A stretch of 64,000 nucleotides of DNA from Diplolepis rosae (lineage: Eukaryota > Arthropoda > Insecta > Hymenoptera > Diplolepididae): NCBI GenBank assembly GCA_030998225.1, contig JAPYXD010000581.1:1054001-1118000 (forward strand), given 5' to 3'. The notes under the pieces are model-generated. The model made no database searches, was not told the DNA's origin, and worked only from the letters and a program-made list of their open reading frames with translations. Positions 36,401 through 41,699 of this stretch are shown in pieces; position 1 is the stretch's first letter; each line of letters begins with the position of its first letter. A program made the position numbers and the translations under genes.

Positions 36401-39400
36401 ATGCGGTTTTACACACGCGTCGTGATGACGTACACGAGTACCCGGCGAAGCCGGGCATAAGTGCAACACGATCACCACAAGTGGGTGAATCGTACGCACG
36501 AGTTGCATACGATATTTTTTGACACAGAGTGCGTAAAATGCGTTTCAATGATATCAGACAATAGACGAAAGTAATGTTGATGGAGACTAGAGGGGATGAC
36601 ACGGGGCGAAGGAGCAGGTCCAGGGCTGCAGGCCCTGGTGGGGGTGCAGGGGGCGAAGTCCCCCCCCATATAAGGAAAATTAGAAGATATTTAATTACAT
36701 AATTCTGTAGAAGGATAATTGGAATAAATCTATTGAAATGATTTGTGAAAATTATTATATTTAGATATGTGTCAAAATATTTCGTTCCGTTCTATCGTTT
36801 ATCGTTTCGTTTATCTGGTAATCACTTCTTCACCGCATTCTCAGTAGCGGCTAATATATTCTCAGGAATAAACTCGTCGTCGGAAAAATCACTTATTACC
36901 AGCCATTTTTATATGTACTTTGAATAATACGTGACGTCTGCAAGGAGCGAAACCACAAGCCGTACAAAATCTTATCCTGCACGCTCTATTACGCTAATAG
37001 AATTCTAATAATCTACACATTAATATAACGATAAATTCTTTTTTTCATTTTGCGCACACTGTATCGTAATAAGCCGTTTTACGCACTCACATTTTCTATC
37101 GCATGCGAAACAAATGAAAGAAAGAATCGGGTTCGGTGCTAAGAGGAGGGTAGAGATTTCAGTTCAGATATTTAAGTTACGCAATGCTACATTATTTTTA
37201 ATCGCACGCTTGAATTTAAAATTTGATAATCGCTTTTGGACTCGAACCCTCTAACCTACATACCTACCCAAGTGGGGTTCCAGAATTGGAACCATGTCGT
37301 TCCGATGTCGACAGCCGACATTCCAGTGTCGGAACGACATCGGTTTCCGATACTGGATCGGTGTCGGATGAATGTCGAAATGTAAGACCGATTCGGTACT
37401 GGATTCCAACATCGTTCCGACATAGGATCCCAACATCGTTCCGATACTGGATTCCAATATGGATCCATTATCAACGGACAATACTTATTTGGTATCGGAA
37501 TTTCAAATACAATAAATATAAACAATATTTTAGTTTTCATAATATTTATTTAAATCGAATTTCAAAGCCTATATGATACTAATACTAATACTTAACACTA
37601 ATCAATATAAAAACGAACAAATTTTTCAATTTTCAATTTCGCTTAGTCCCTCCTTACTCATATTGCATCTGCGTTTCGTTAATATCATAACCACTATGAA
37701 AATTCTAGTTCTTCTCACTTATGTTATTGGAACTGTAAATTTCACTTTCAAAACAACTATTCAATTCTTGAGTCTTTTGTCTTTTCAATGCACACTCACT
37801 TTCAATTATTTTGTCACTCACTAAATGTCTTTTTAAGATACGATGCTTCCTCGTGTACTCGCGTGATCGTTTCCAATTTTGTTCAATTTTACTATTTATA
37901 TCAATCATTTTTCCACCGCACCGATATATAAACAGCCTCTACGTTCAAAAAAAAATGAGACACTACTTGAGTAAGACATTTCATACCTAGGCAAGCAACG
38001 AAAAATAAGCGGCTGGTTACCAGATGTTTCTAAATATCACTTTCAAAGGATATTCAGGTATATTGAAAGACTAATAAATTGTGATTTACTCTGGAACTGT
38101 GAGGTTCCAAGTTTAAAGTACAAAAATTTCCTATTTTCCAAAAAATTACAAAAATTTATTAAAATTTATTATTTTATTATTATATTATATATTATATAAT
38201 ATATTATTATATTATATTATATATTATATAATATATTATATTATATTATTATATTTTTATTTATTTATTAATTATTGACATAAAAATGCAAATTTAAGTA
38301 ATTTAAAATCGATTGAAATTAACTAAAAATTTATTTTAATCAATTAAAATTAATTGATTAGTTATTTTAATTAATTAAGGGTATATAATTCGTTTTTTAA
38401 ATTAATTAAAATTGATTAATTGGTTATTGTAAATAATTAATATTAACTTGAATTTTAGTACAAATCAAAACGTCTACAAAAATTATATGAATTCTTAATG
38501 GAACTATTTTTATGAATAACTTATCCAATTACCAAATGCAATAAAATTGCATAATTAAAATCATTATTTTCGATTGAAAATAATTATGATGAATTTAACA
38601 AAATAAAATTTGCAACAGTGATTATAAGAAATCCATTGATACTTAAGAAATTTGGGTTTTGCTAATCTTTATTTATACACATTCAATAAAAATTGAAATC
38701 CATTGTCGAATCAACAATGGTTTTAAGTCTGCAATCCAGTACTGGGTTGCCGACATCATTCCGCTACTGAATCGACACCGGTTTCAGGTCTGCAATTCAG
38801 TACTGGGTTGCCGACATCATTCCGCTACTGAATCGACACCGGTTTCATGTCTGCAATCCGGTACTGAGGAACCTACATAGGAACGATGTCGTTCCGGTTG
38901 TATAAACGATGTGGGCCCAGTGTCGGAATCCAGTACTGGAAAACCGACATTGGAATGATGTTCCGATCGTCAGTGTCGGATAACCCTACTTGGGTATATC
39001 TACATAACTAAACTGTTCTTGCTGTTCTTGCTTACTATATTATGAAAGAAATCTCGCTTATACGCTACTATTGAGTTGGACAGATTTGAATCGAGCCTAC
39101 GAAGCCAATCGCAAAACGACGGAAGCACTGGAGCGACATTCTGAAACGAATTATATGAAAAACCAAGAAAGAATGTTTTGATTTTTGCTACGCATTGCCA
39201 GGTTTTTAGTAAAAACATAATAATATCATGAATTTCTTTAATATACTTCTAGGGAATTCCCTAAAATTTCCCCTCAAAAGAAAGGTCTGCCATAATATAA
39301 ATTAATGTAATAAAACGTCGGCATTTCCTATTTTAAAACGATTTTATACTAAATTTTCATTTATTTTCATCATTTACTCTAACAAAAGGTCTCTCAGTGT

Positions 39401-41625
39401 ATTATTGCGGTCGTTCGAAATAATGCACCAAAGTTCATCCGACGGCTGGCCCACGTTCAGGCCAAAATTGGGCTGGCGATTGGGTGCAATATATTTACTT
39501 ATTCCAATTACCCTATTGAAAAACTTGACGTAAAAAACGACGTAAAAAATGACGTAAAAAACGACGTCAAAAATGGCGTAAAAAACGAGGTCAAAAATTG
39601 GGATAGTTTTTTACGTCATTTTTGACGTCCTTTTGTTCTTTGAGAAGCCTTACATTTCCTGTTACATGTTTGTGACTCCTTTACGGAATGCCGATTCCAC
39701 TTTGAAATAAATTATTTTATTATAGAATAGTTCTTTTACTGATAAGCATTTCTCAATTACGATATCCAATGAACGACCGAATATAAATTGTTAAGGCTTC
39801 TTAAAGACAAAAAAGTACGTAAAAAACGACGTCAAAAATGACGTAAAAAATGACGTAAAAAACTATCCCAATTTTTGACCTCCTTTTTACGTAATTTTTG
39901 ACGTCGTTTTTTATGGCATTTTTGACGTACTTTTTTGTCTTTAAGAAGCCTTAATAATTTATATTCGGTCATTCATTGGATATCGTAATTGAGAAATGCT
40001 TATCAGTAAGAGAACTATTGTATAATAAAATAATTTATTTCAAAGTGGAATGGGCATTCCGTAGAGAAGTCACAAAAATGTAACAGGAAATGTACATGTT
40101 TTTGTACATGTTTTTGTTCTTTGTCAATTATTTAAAATCTGAAACTAGGAAAAATTCTGAAAACAAGTACACAAATGTATCATAAGATGGCCGACGTAGT
40201 AGCATTTTTCGGAAACATTTTCACTTCAAATTTAATAACAAAAAAATTGATTTTTTCAAAAAACGCCATTTTTGAAAAATCTGAAAAACTTCATAGTAGT
40301 AGCTTCAAAAATTACGAGCTTTAATTTATTTTTATTTTCAAATTCGAACGTTTGGAGTCTCAAACGAACGACATATTTTCCATTATTTGAATTAATTTAA
40401 TCGTACGTAAAATGTACATGGAATAATTATTATTCGAAGGAATTATTCAAGTTTCTAGATATTATTGGCAAATTAGTGTAATTTTTCACGTATAAGAATA
40501 GTTATCTGTAAGAAATTAATAAAATCTTTGAAAATCGACGATTTTCATTTTTCTCTATGCAATATGAGTCTACTGAATTGTCACGAAGGTCGTCTAGGTT
40601 CATGGAGCCTTATCTCCGTCATTGATGAGATAGAAAATAAAGCTTTATACTTGTGTTTACCTAAATACATGCATACATATATTGGTATGAAGACTGCAAA
40701 TTGTTTCGTGGCCCTATGGTATACAACGTGGCAATCTTTGACATTTTGAACATTAATTTTGTGTACGAATTTTCATTCTGGAGTAAGTGAAAACATAATT
40801 TCATTTCATTTCAAAACAACATTTCCTATACGGAAAGGACAGCTGCCAGTTTGTTATTACTATAATTATGATAGTATGCGGAAAATGAAATTTACTTGAT
40901 CCAAGAGCACAGTCAATTGGCAGATAAATTAATTCAATTTAAATTTCGCCTTTATTTAAATAAATAGAAGTTTTTTGAAAAATAAAGAAAAACTGTTATT
41001 TTCAAAATTCCCGACGCAAGTAGTCACGCACGTTCTTGGTTTTCCTGCTGCCGCGCGCGGTCGTTTATTCCTATTACTGTTATAATAATTAACAAATCAA
41101 TTCCAGATTTTAAATAAAAATTTCTTATTTCATAGGAAAAAATACCCTTGATCGAAAATTAATATTTTCTTTCATAAATAGCGATCATATGCCACATTTA
41201 TTTTTTATTATAAATAATAATTTTGTTATATTGGATGCGGCGCTGAAGCAAGGAGCGATACGTCTCAAAATTTGGCGCAAATCGGATAAATATTTTCGGA
41301 GATATCGCAAGTTTAGTTTTTAAAAACGGATTAAAATTTTCGTTTAGTCACGCTCGGTCCATTCACTCATTCCTTCATTCTCTAAGTGTCCTGCGCGTAG
41401 AGGTCGTTATGCTTTCCGGCCCCTCAATTACAATCAGAAACCACACCAATGAATCTTATACCTATTATAAATGGCGCGTGTCCCTATTTTACCACCCTAG
41501 GTTCATATGTATAAAGAATGTTTTGTTAGAATACTGTATTATAATAATGATTAGACATTTGGCTTACCCAATGCTTTGGTAATTCCCATGAATATACAAA
41601 GAAGAGCAGCGTTGATCATCCACAT
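9243..41625 (-). CDS. SPH-A: secreted serine protease homologue, six exons over 32 kb
   Basis: Six minus-strand exons (41625-41568, 24932-24725, 19129-18973, 12047-11942, 11625-11510, 9428-9243) join into one open frame of 276 codons plus stop. Every junction has GT-AG ends and compatible phase (1, 2, 0, 1, 0). Residues 1-19 are a signal peptide. The chymotrypsin-like domain starts at once, with no clip domain: KIGYDP stands for the usual I-x-G-G start, EFRFVVSI and HRCFGNMVSPWN for the first barrel strands, MIGWN for the G-W-G strand, LGQFC for the second-barrel cysteine, and SDVGSPLFF for G-D-S-G-G-P-L. The catalytic His is Tyr (SVAYC), the Ser is Val, and an Asp remains in EGDLLAFL. Cysteines 191 and 220 are both absent. 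The result should be secreted but catalytically dead. Family members act as binding or cofactor proteins in haemolymph or venom; which applies here is unknown. Length fits the family (250-280). Confidence 0.8.
9733..9891 (+). repeat. Short dispersed repeat, related copies at 11017-11205 and 11720-11940
   Basis: The blocks CGTTTGAGAATTTGATTT, GGTTGGAAATCG and GATTTTCAAAAGAG recur near 11090-11200 and 11770-11925. One copy appears to have been split by the mariner insertion at 9892-11014. The copies lie in introns 5 and 4 of SPH-A and carry no protein. Confidence 0.6.
9892..11014 (+). mobile_element. Degenerate mariner with TIRs and TA target duplication
   Basis: The ends are ACACGTAGATCAATAA on the left and ACACGTGGATCAATAA inverted on the right. 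A TA dinucleotide flanks each side (9890-9891, 11015-11016). The plus strand encodes a mariner transposase in pieces: a start near 10071, a helix-turn-helix region with LKISYGSVYAILHEHLSMRK, the TMDETWIHHYTPE catalytic region, FQQDNALCHKSLATMAKL and LAPSDYYLFADLKKML, then an in-frame stop at about 10852. A middle segment is missing between TPESK and the Q-D-N-A block. Frameshifts and stops make it dead. It sits in intron 5 of SPH-A. Confidence 0.85.
10038..10947 (+). pseudogene. Mariner transposase remnant
   Basis: Frames change at several places; the longest open parts are 10332-10526 and 10456-10854. The motifs DETWIHHY, DNALCHKS and LAPSDYYLF mark the DDE-type catalytic core. A stop interrupts it just before the C-terminal KRWTDCGAFEVDY. 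No functional product is possible. Confidence 0.8.
11332..11471. repeat. Hairpin-forming inverted repeat
   Basis: Arms of about 60 bases (11332-11393 and 11410-11471) share CCAACACGTCTAGTGA and CCATCTGTTTTGAG in inverted order around a 16-base loop. It is non-coding, in intron 5 just downstream of exon 5. Confidence 0.65.
11510..11625 (-). CDS. SPH-A exon 5 (second-barrel cysteines)
   Basis: The acceptor TACTATTTCAG is followed by two bases completing Gly, then 38 codons ending TCG-GTTATA, phase 0. The block LGQFCVQ matches SPH-B LGQFCIQ, and the distance from that Cys to S-D-V-G is 12 residues in both. A competing frame ending in GDAFG is open in the genome but has the wrong phase at both ends. 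Confidence 0.85.
11942..12047 (-). CDS. SPH-A exon 4 (G-W strand)
   Basis: The acceptor is a run of T ending in CAG, and the donor is GCGG-GTAATT. 35 codons plus one base encode LENEVTFLTE and, later, MMIGWNNIEA. This aligns with SPH-B LDDEV and MIGWNTIE; the G-W corresponds to residues 140-141 of chymotrypsin. In SPH-B the homologous sequence continues without the next intron. Confidence 0.88.
12464..13292. mobile_element. MITE with CACACAGAGAAAAAT-type ends, itself invaded
   Basis: The left end is CACACGTAGAAAAATCA and the right end the inverted ACACACAGAGAAAAATAG. Both arms continue with an AACTTTA-type stretch and GACAAGTTG. The left arm is interrupted by the 585-base palindrome 12519-13103. 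The same end motif recurs at 13704, 17714, 30588 and 31108. Confidence 0.55.
12519..13103. mobile_element. Fold-back element, 585 bases
   Basis: It starts CATACCCTAGCGAACTGG and ends with the exact inverse, CCAGTTCGCTAGGGTATG apart from one base. Arms of about 250 bases are nearly identical and flank a spacer of about 80 bases. A short tandem GCTATCGTAAA occurs near the left end. No protein. Confidence 0.8.
14267..15018 (-). mobile_element. TTAA-flanked TIR element, 752 bases
   Basis: TTAA flanks both sides (14263-14266, 15019-15022). The TIR is GAGGATTCTACTTTGTT on both ends, followed by an A-run with ATCGAT. Read on the minus strand it carries the motif ACTTTAAATGCGTTTATCT, seen in all copies of this family (see 46812, 50870, 34720). 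No open protein remains. Confidence 0.7.
15019..15730 (+). repeat. Orphan fragment of the TTAA-element family
   Basis: It contains the shared motif CTGCGTTTTTCTCAAAACTG near 15208 and the long run of TTTTTT-rich DNA typical of the family. A TTAA with preceding CCCCC occurs at about 15724-15731. No left partner TIR is visible. Confidence 0.45.
15964..16330 (+). mobile_element. Mariner transposase fragment, internally deleted
   Basis: The plus strand encodes VIYYELLKPNETISGERY, the region between the first and second catalytic acids of mariner transposases. This is joined with a deletion to a C-terminal piece, YRNGIRALSERWVKVVAND. A frame change and stops separate the two. The right tip near 16320 (AGCGGGGACTTAGTTGCGCA) resembles a mariner TIR; a matching left TIR was not seen. 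Confidence 0.7.
16331..17945. other. AT-rich intron DNA without recognised features
   Basis: Part of intron 3 of SPH-A. Only low-complexity AT tracts and the end of the possible 4 kb element (17714) are visible; no coding or RNA signature. Confidence 0.4.
17946..18721 (-). mobile_element. Mariner-superfamily remnant with AGGGTGGGCCAT ends
   Basis: Both tips read AGGGTGGGCCAT-TA inward (17946 plus strand, 18721 minus strand). The minus strand holds pieces of a transposase: VIFWCGFGYGGTIGSFFFKN, an F-R-K region, then CHTANVTIDLLRAVFENRII and DVNWPSRSSDLTPLDYFLWG and a short C-terminus. These are the D..Q-D-G-A..H-T-A and L-T-P-L-D-Y-F-L-W-G blocks of the DDE core. The N-terminal half is gone and there is a frameshift at about 18300. 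It lies 250 bases from SPH-A exon 3. Confidence 0.75.
18973..19129 (-). CDS. SPH-A exon 3 (Asp site)
   Basis: 157 bases: one base completing an Arg codon, then 52 codons, ending at ACA-GTAAGA. It aligns residue for residue with the 63346-63193 exon of SPH-B through the block LHVDFDRNGV / LYAQFPRSTT. The end EGDLLAFLT joined to exon 4 LENEV matches the D-I-A-L-L-x-L element that carries the catalytic Asp, so an Asp may remain. Confidence 0.85.
19228..21278 (-). mobile_element. Mariner with nested insertion
   Basis: The TIRs are CTAGGTGTATACGC on the left and CCAGGTGTATAAGC inverted on the right, each with a flanking TA (19226-19227, 21279-21280). The minus strand encodes, from 21118 down, an irritans-like N-terminus (FLPDKVHLREALLFCINLKK, then ESHRMLVEASGDSALSETTC). 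After a 1165-base insertion it continues with GVTQPAISMRLRAMGK, APSHASKMVENYLE and YSPDLPPPDYHLF. Frames are broken in several places. The mariner itself is about 880 bases, so some of the centre is deleted. It lies in intron 2 of SPH-A. Confidence 0.8.
19661..20825. mobile_element. Nested TIR element inside the mariner, AATT target
   Basis: Ends are perfect inverted repeats starting GAGGGCCTCCATGCAATAAC and agreeing for about 61 bases. AATT (or CAATTG) is duplicated on each side (19657-19660, 20826-20829). It interrupts the mariner helix-turn-helix coding region exactly: joining the flanks restores continuity between A-E-Q-L and G-V-T-Q-P-A-I-S. No transposase is recognised inside, so it is non-autonomous. 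Confidence 0.8.
21509..22334 (-). mobile_element. Short mariner-like element inserted in a Tc1-like element
   Basis: TIRs read CGAGGTCTGTCCGGAAA and TGAGGACTGTCCGGAAAG, with TA on both sides (21507-21508, 22335-22336). The minus strand encodes the N-terminus FGNECMSKTRIKEWYNRLK and then SGRPSTTKTLDNIERVRVAI (helix-turn-helix region). After a deletion it continues with the HYDNALVHSSNLV and QPPYSPDIDPCDF catalytic blocks. It is 826 bases long against about 1.3 kb for a complete element. It lies in intron 2 of SPH-A. Confidence 0.78.
22337..23100 (-). pseudogene. Tc1-like transposase remnant
   Basis: On the minus strand from about 23045: HLKGPKMSHREAANYI and RVTRFKTTKNVDGLPERGKT (DNA-binding region), then pieces such as VGIQMARHATEIVAQPT. 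After frame changes it reads QSPDANLIENVWSIINKRL (the catalytic D-x-N-x-I-E-N-x-W block) and NFVETMPR. The last block runs straight into the TIR of the 21509-22334 element, which truncated it. Multiple stops; dead. Confidence 0.75.
23101..23477. other. Intron DNA, nothing recognised
   Basis: Part of intron 2 of SPH-A between the Tc1-like and mariner remnants. No coding, RNA or repeat signature was noticed. Confidence 0.4.
23478..24692 (-). mobile_element. Nearly full-length mariner, frameshifted
   Basis: TIRs ACTTAATTCGTGCGGTTT face each other at about 23475 and 24692. The minus strand encodes almost the whole transposase: MSNFVPEKVFLWGVFLRYVN at 24532, ESHRILVEVYGEHALAERTC, TQEVLAESLGVTQAAISKRL, then after a frameshift near 24170 FLHRIVTGDEKWIHYENPK. 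After further changes come IIFHHYNARPPFAVLVKNYL and YSRDLAPSDYHLFRTMQNAL and a C-terminus at about 23521. It is about 1.2 kb, the normal size. Three or more frame breaks prevent expression. Its right end lies only some 30 bases from the exon 2 donor of SPH-A. Confidence 0.85.
24725..24932 (-). CDS. SPH-A exon 2 (start of protease-like domain, His site)
   Basis: The acceptor TTCATTGCAG is followed by 208 bases that encode 68 full codons and split codons at both ends. The exon ends CAG-GTATGT. Recognisable motifs are KIIKIGYDPG, SEFRFVVSI and HRCFGNMVSPWNAVSVAYC. The last aligns with the cysteine-42 to cysteine-58 loop of chymotrypsins, where the catalytic His (A-A-H-C) is replaced by Tyr (V-A-Y-C). 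The exon is open in only one frame, the one required by the flanking phases. Confidence 0.85.
25431..27053 (+). pseudogene. THAP-domain / DDE transposase remnant (IS4EU- or PIF-like)
   Basis: The start at 25431 opens a THAP zinc finger: CCVVGCHN, then after an in-frame stop WINAI, and further the block HFVNNKPSEHPLHPNHLP in a shifted frame. A linker with KRQKILFIEEEERNQ follows, then the DDE region: LSKQDRLLLFFMKMRLGL, ALGIIFGARRTTASRQF, PGNMVLADKGFPGIKTKI (the second catalytic D), VETEKIPSVRIHIERIMQRI (the R-x-H-x-E-R block) and a C-terminus ending in VNVQPPIIKTEE. At least four frame breaks or stops. THAP plus this DDE type is known from IS4EU/ISL2EU-like elements. The element lies in intron 1 of SPH-A; its terminal repeats were not found. 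Confidence 0.7.
27292..28337 (-). pseudogene. Unidentified protein in two open pieces, convergent with the THAP/DDE remnant
   Basis: Minus-strand pieces at 28337-28050 and 27657-27292 look coding. The first has FPRKVKEFCLVWDLGRLEAR and SYNKTDRNMFTDLLEQEI; the second is an acidic, helical stretch with RNAEDLKSKAALRDTEIVEN and FLSEFEKKYYKK. Between them frames change and a Lys/Pro-rich patch occurs. I do not recognise the family. Position and convergent orientation suggest it is the second protein of the same transposon; this is inference. Confidence 0.4.
28557..29667 (+). mobile_element. Mariner remnant, internally deleted
   Basis: The right end inverted reads CGCGAGTGTTTGATATTGAC and the left end is a diverged version. 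TA is present outside both (28555-28556, 29668-29669). The plus strand starts at 28744 with IEFRVLIKHYF and continues to NDPKVKVHEIAEIVSILTE, RLCMRKLCARWMPRLL, TMDETWIYHYTLE, GSKQWVIPGESAPKR, then decays. Stops occur near 28876 and 29250. The Q-D-N-A region is missing. A relative lies at 52026-52245. Confidence 0.78.
30588..31108. mobile_element. MITE with CACGGAGAAAAAAATCT ends
   Basis: The left tip CACGGAGAAAAAAATCT is matched by the inverted right tip CATGGAGAAAAAAATCT, 521 bases apart. A secondary inverted repeat (TTGCTATGGTTGC near 30776; GCAACCATAGCACGG near 30868) lies inside. Non-coding. Confidence 0.6.
31788..33359. mobile_element. GC-rich LTR-like insertion bracketed by about 91-base direct repeats
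   Basis: The block 31879-33267 starts TGTAACGAACTGTAC, like the solo LTR at 59047 (TGTAACGAACCGTAC), and shares several inner blocks with it, for example CCCTCTGGATACC and CAGATACCGCTGAG. Its 3-prime end lacks the terminal part seen in the other copy. The AT-rich sequences on either side (31788-31878, 33268-33359) are direct copies of each other at roughly 94 percent, far longer than an LTR target duplication. Inside, near 32420-32720, are degenerate tandem units of about 130-150 bases, and 32263-32423 forms a hairpin with arms of about 40 bases. Confidence 0.6.
33520..34440. other. Intron DNA, nothing recognised
   Basis: AT-rich, part of intron 1 of SPH-A. No open frame of interest, no repeat partner noticed. 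Confidence 0.4.
34441..34640 (+). repeat. Dispersed repeat, inverted partner at 39245-39400
   Basis: TCTAGGGAATTCCCT followed by AATTTCCCCT occurs at about 34458 and 39248. The stretch AATGAAAATTTAGTATAA to TTTTAAAATAGG at 34548-34590 is found inverted at about 39330-39385. Non-coding. Confidence 0.6.
34720..35930 (+). mobile_element. TTAA-family element with protein remnant, right end missing
   Basis: TTAA at 34716-34719 is followed by GGGGTAGCACCACTGTAGA and the AAAAAATCGATTTTTTT tract typical of the family. The coding remnant, the shared motif ACGCGTTTTTCTCAAAACAC (35398) and the tail that resembles 1-380 follow. No inverted right end is visible before the sequence changes at about 35940. 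Confidence 0.6.
35048..35329 (+). CDS. Small charged protein ending in G-x-LYGAGIAD (transposon-associated)
   Basis: An open frame with RILQVLEIEIRAQSYNFCVE, then a helical, Lys/Glu-rich stretch, ending EGRLYGAGIAD and stop. The same C-terminal motif ends the remnant at 46951-47109 (LLLYGPGIAD) in another element of the same TTAA family, so it is the C-terminal part of the family's own protein rather than a host gene. The real N-terminus is not evident; the ATG given may be internal. Function unknown. Confidence 0.45.
   Translation: MQLRCTCKTDIPVCNFNDGLKNVLRILQVLEIEIRAQSYNFCVESDAKRIQYAERALTDAAKQARFNLQSSRKENEEEYIITEGRLYGAGIAD
36190..37230. repeat. Repeat block with GC-rich hairpins
   Basis: A segment with GCACGCGTTAGAAAA and ATAGTGGATTTCAAA (36310-36345) matches 31670-31710. 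The end at about 37090-37230 is its inverted relative (CGCACGCTTGAATTTAAAA against 31515-31545). The centre contains three GC hairpins: CCCGGCGAAGCCGGG at 36441, CCAGGGCTGCAGGCCCTGG at 36620 and GGGGGCGAAGTCCCCC at 36649. No protein. Probably a non-autonomous element; exact ends not resolved. Confidence 0.45.
37267..38994. mobile_element. TIR element with subterminal minisatellite, TA target
   Basis: Tips CCCAAGTGGGGTT and CCCAAGTAGGGTT (inverted), TA outside both (37265-37266, 38995-38996). Subterminal zones of about 200 bases at both ends are built of short units such as GTTCCGATACTGGATTCC and ACATCATTCCGCTACTGAAT. The centre is AT-rich, with a TATATTA-type microsatellite at 38160-38260 and a short open frame on the minus strand (37908-37705, Lys/Glu-rich, unrecognised). 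No transposase. Confidence 0.75.
39530..40110. mobile_element. Fold-back element with GACGT-rich short repeats
   Basis: Arms of about 270 bases around a centre near 39865 are near-mirror images, for example TTAAGGCTTCTTAAAGAC at 39792 and its inverse at 39940, and GATATCCAATGAACGACCGA at 39760 against its inverse near 39970. Each arm carries 11-12-base units of the form GACGTAAAAAAC and GACGTCAAAAAT in both orientations, with an extra array at 39530-39640. No coding potential. Confidence 0.7.
40528..40749 (+). CDS. Unidentified short open frame
   Basis: The frame includes NCHEGRLGSWSLISVIDEIE and ALYLCLPKYMHTYIGM, ending WYTTWQSLTF. It has a less random composition than its neighbours, and the stretch SLLNCHEGRL resembles the end of the fragment at 53150 (SLFNCHVGFL). 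It may be the C-terminus of a mobile-element protein. I do not recognise it. Confidence 0.25.
   Translation: MKIDDFHFSLCNMSLLNCHEGRLGSWSLISVIDEIENKALYLCLPKYMHTYIGMKTANCFVALWYTTWQSLTF
41568..41625 (-). CDS. SPH-A exon 1 (signal peptide)
   Basis: The start codon at 41625 opens 19 codons of a classic signal peptide: MWMINAALLCIFMGITKAL, with a hydrophobic core and small residues at the end allowing cleavage after T-K-A. The donor is GG-GTAAGC, phase 1, which matches the two leftover bases at the start of exon 2 and gives Glu across the join. A TATA box lies upstream. The assignment to SPH-A rests on strand, phase and the need for a signal peptide; it is separated from exon 2 by 16.6 kb. Confidence 0.7.
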
Positions 41626-41690
41626 TTTGACTTTTCAAACTTCTTCACATCACCAACTTACATAGTAAGAATGTCGCTCTTAGGAAATGT

Positions 41691-41698
41691 TTATATAA
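41691..41698 (-). promoter_or_regulatory. TATA box of SPH-A
   Basis: The minus strand reads TTTTATATAAACA here, about 66 bases upstream of the exon 1 ATG. That leaves room for a start site about 30 bases downstream and a short leader. The leader from there to the ATG has no upstream ATG in a good context that I can see. Confidence 0.6.
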
Positions 41699-41699
41699 A

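Noticed and set aside
36400..36670. Possible CRISPR-like or bacterial intergenic hairpins
   Set aside because: No regular spacers and no bacterial genes nearby; the flanks are insect repeat DNA.
38160..38270. Possible origin-like AT tract
   Set aside because: A simple TATATTA microsatellite inside a TIR element explains it.
39000..39218. Minus-strand frame with an acceptor-like TTTCAG and LPSFCDWLRRLDS
   Set aside because: It cannot be joined in frame to any neighbour and has no family resemblance; probably chance next to a TIR element.
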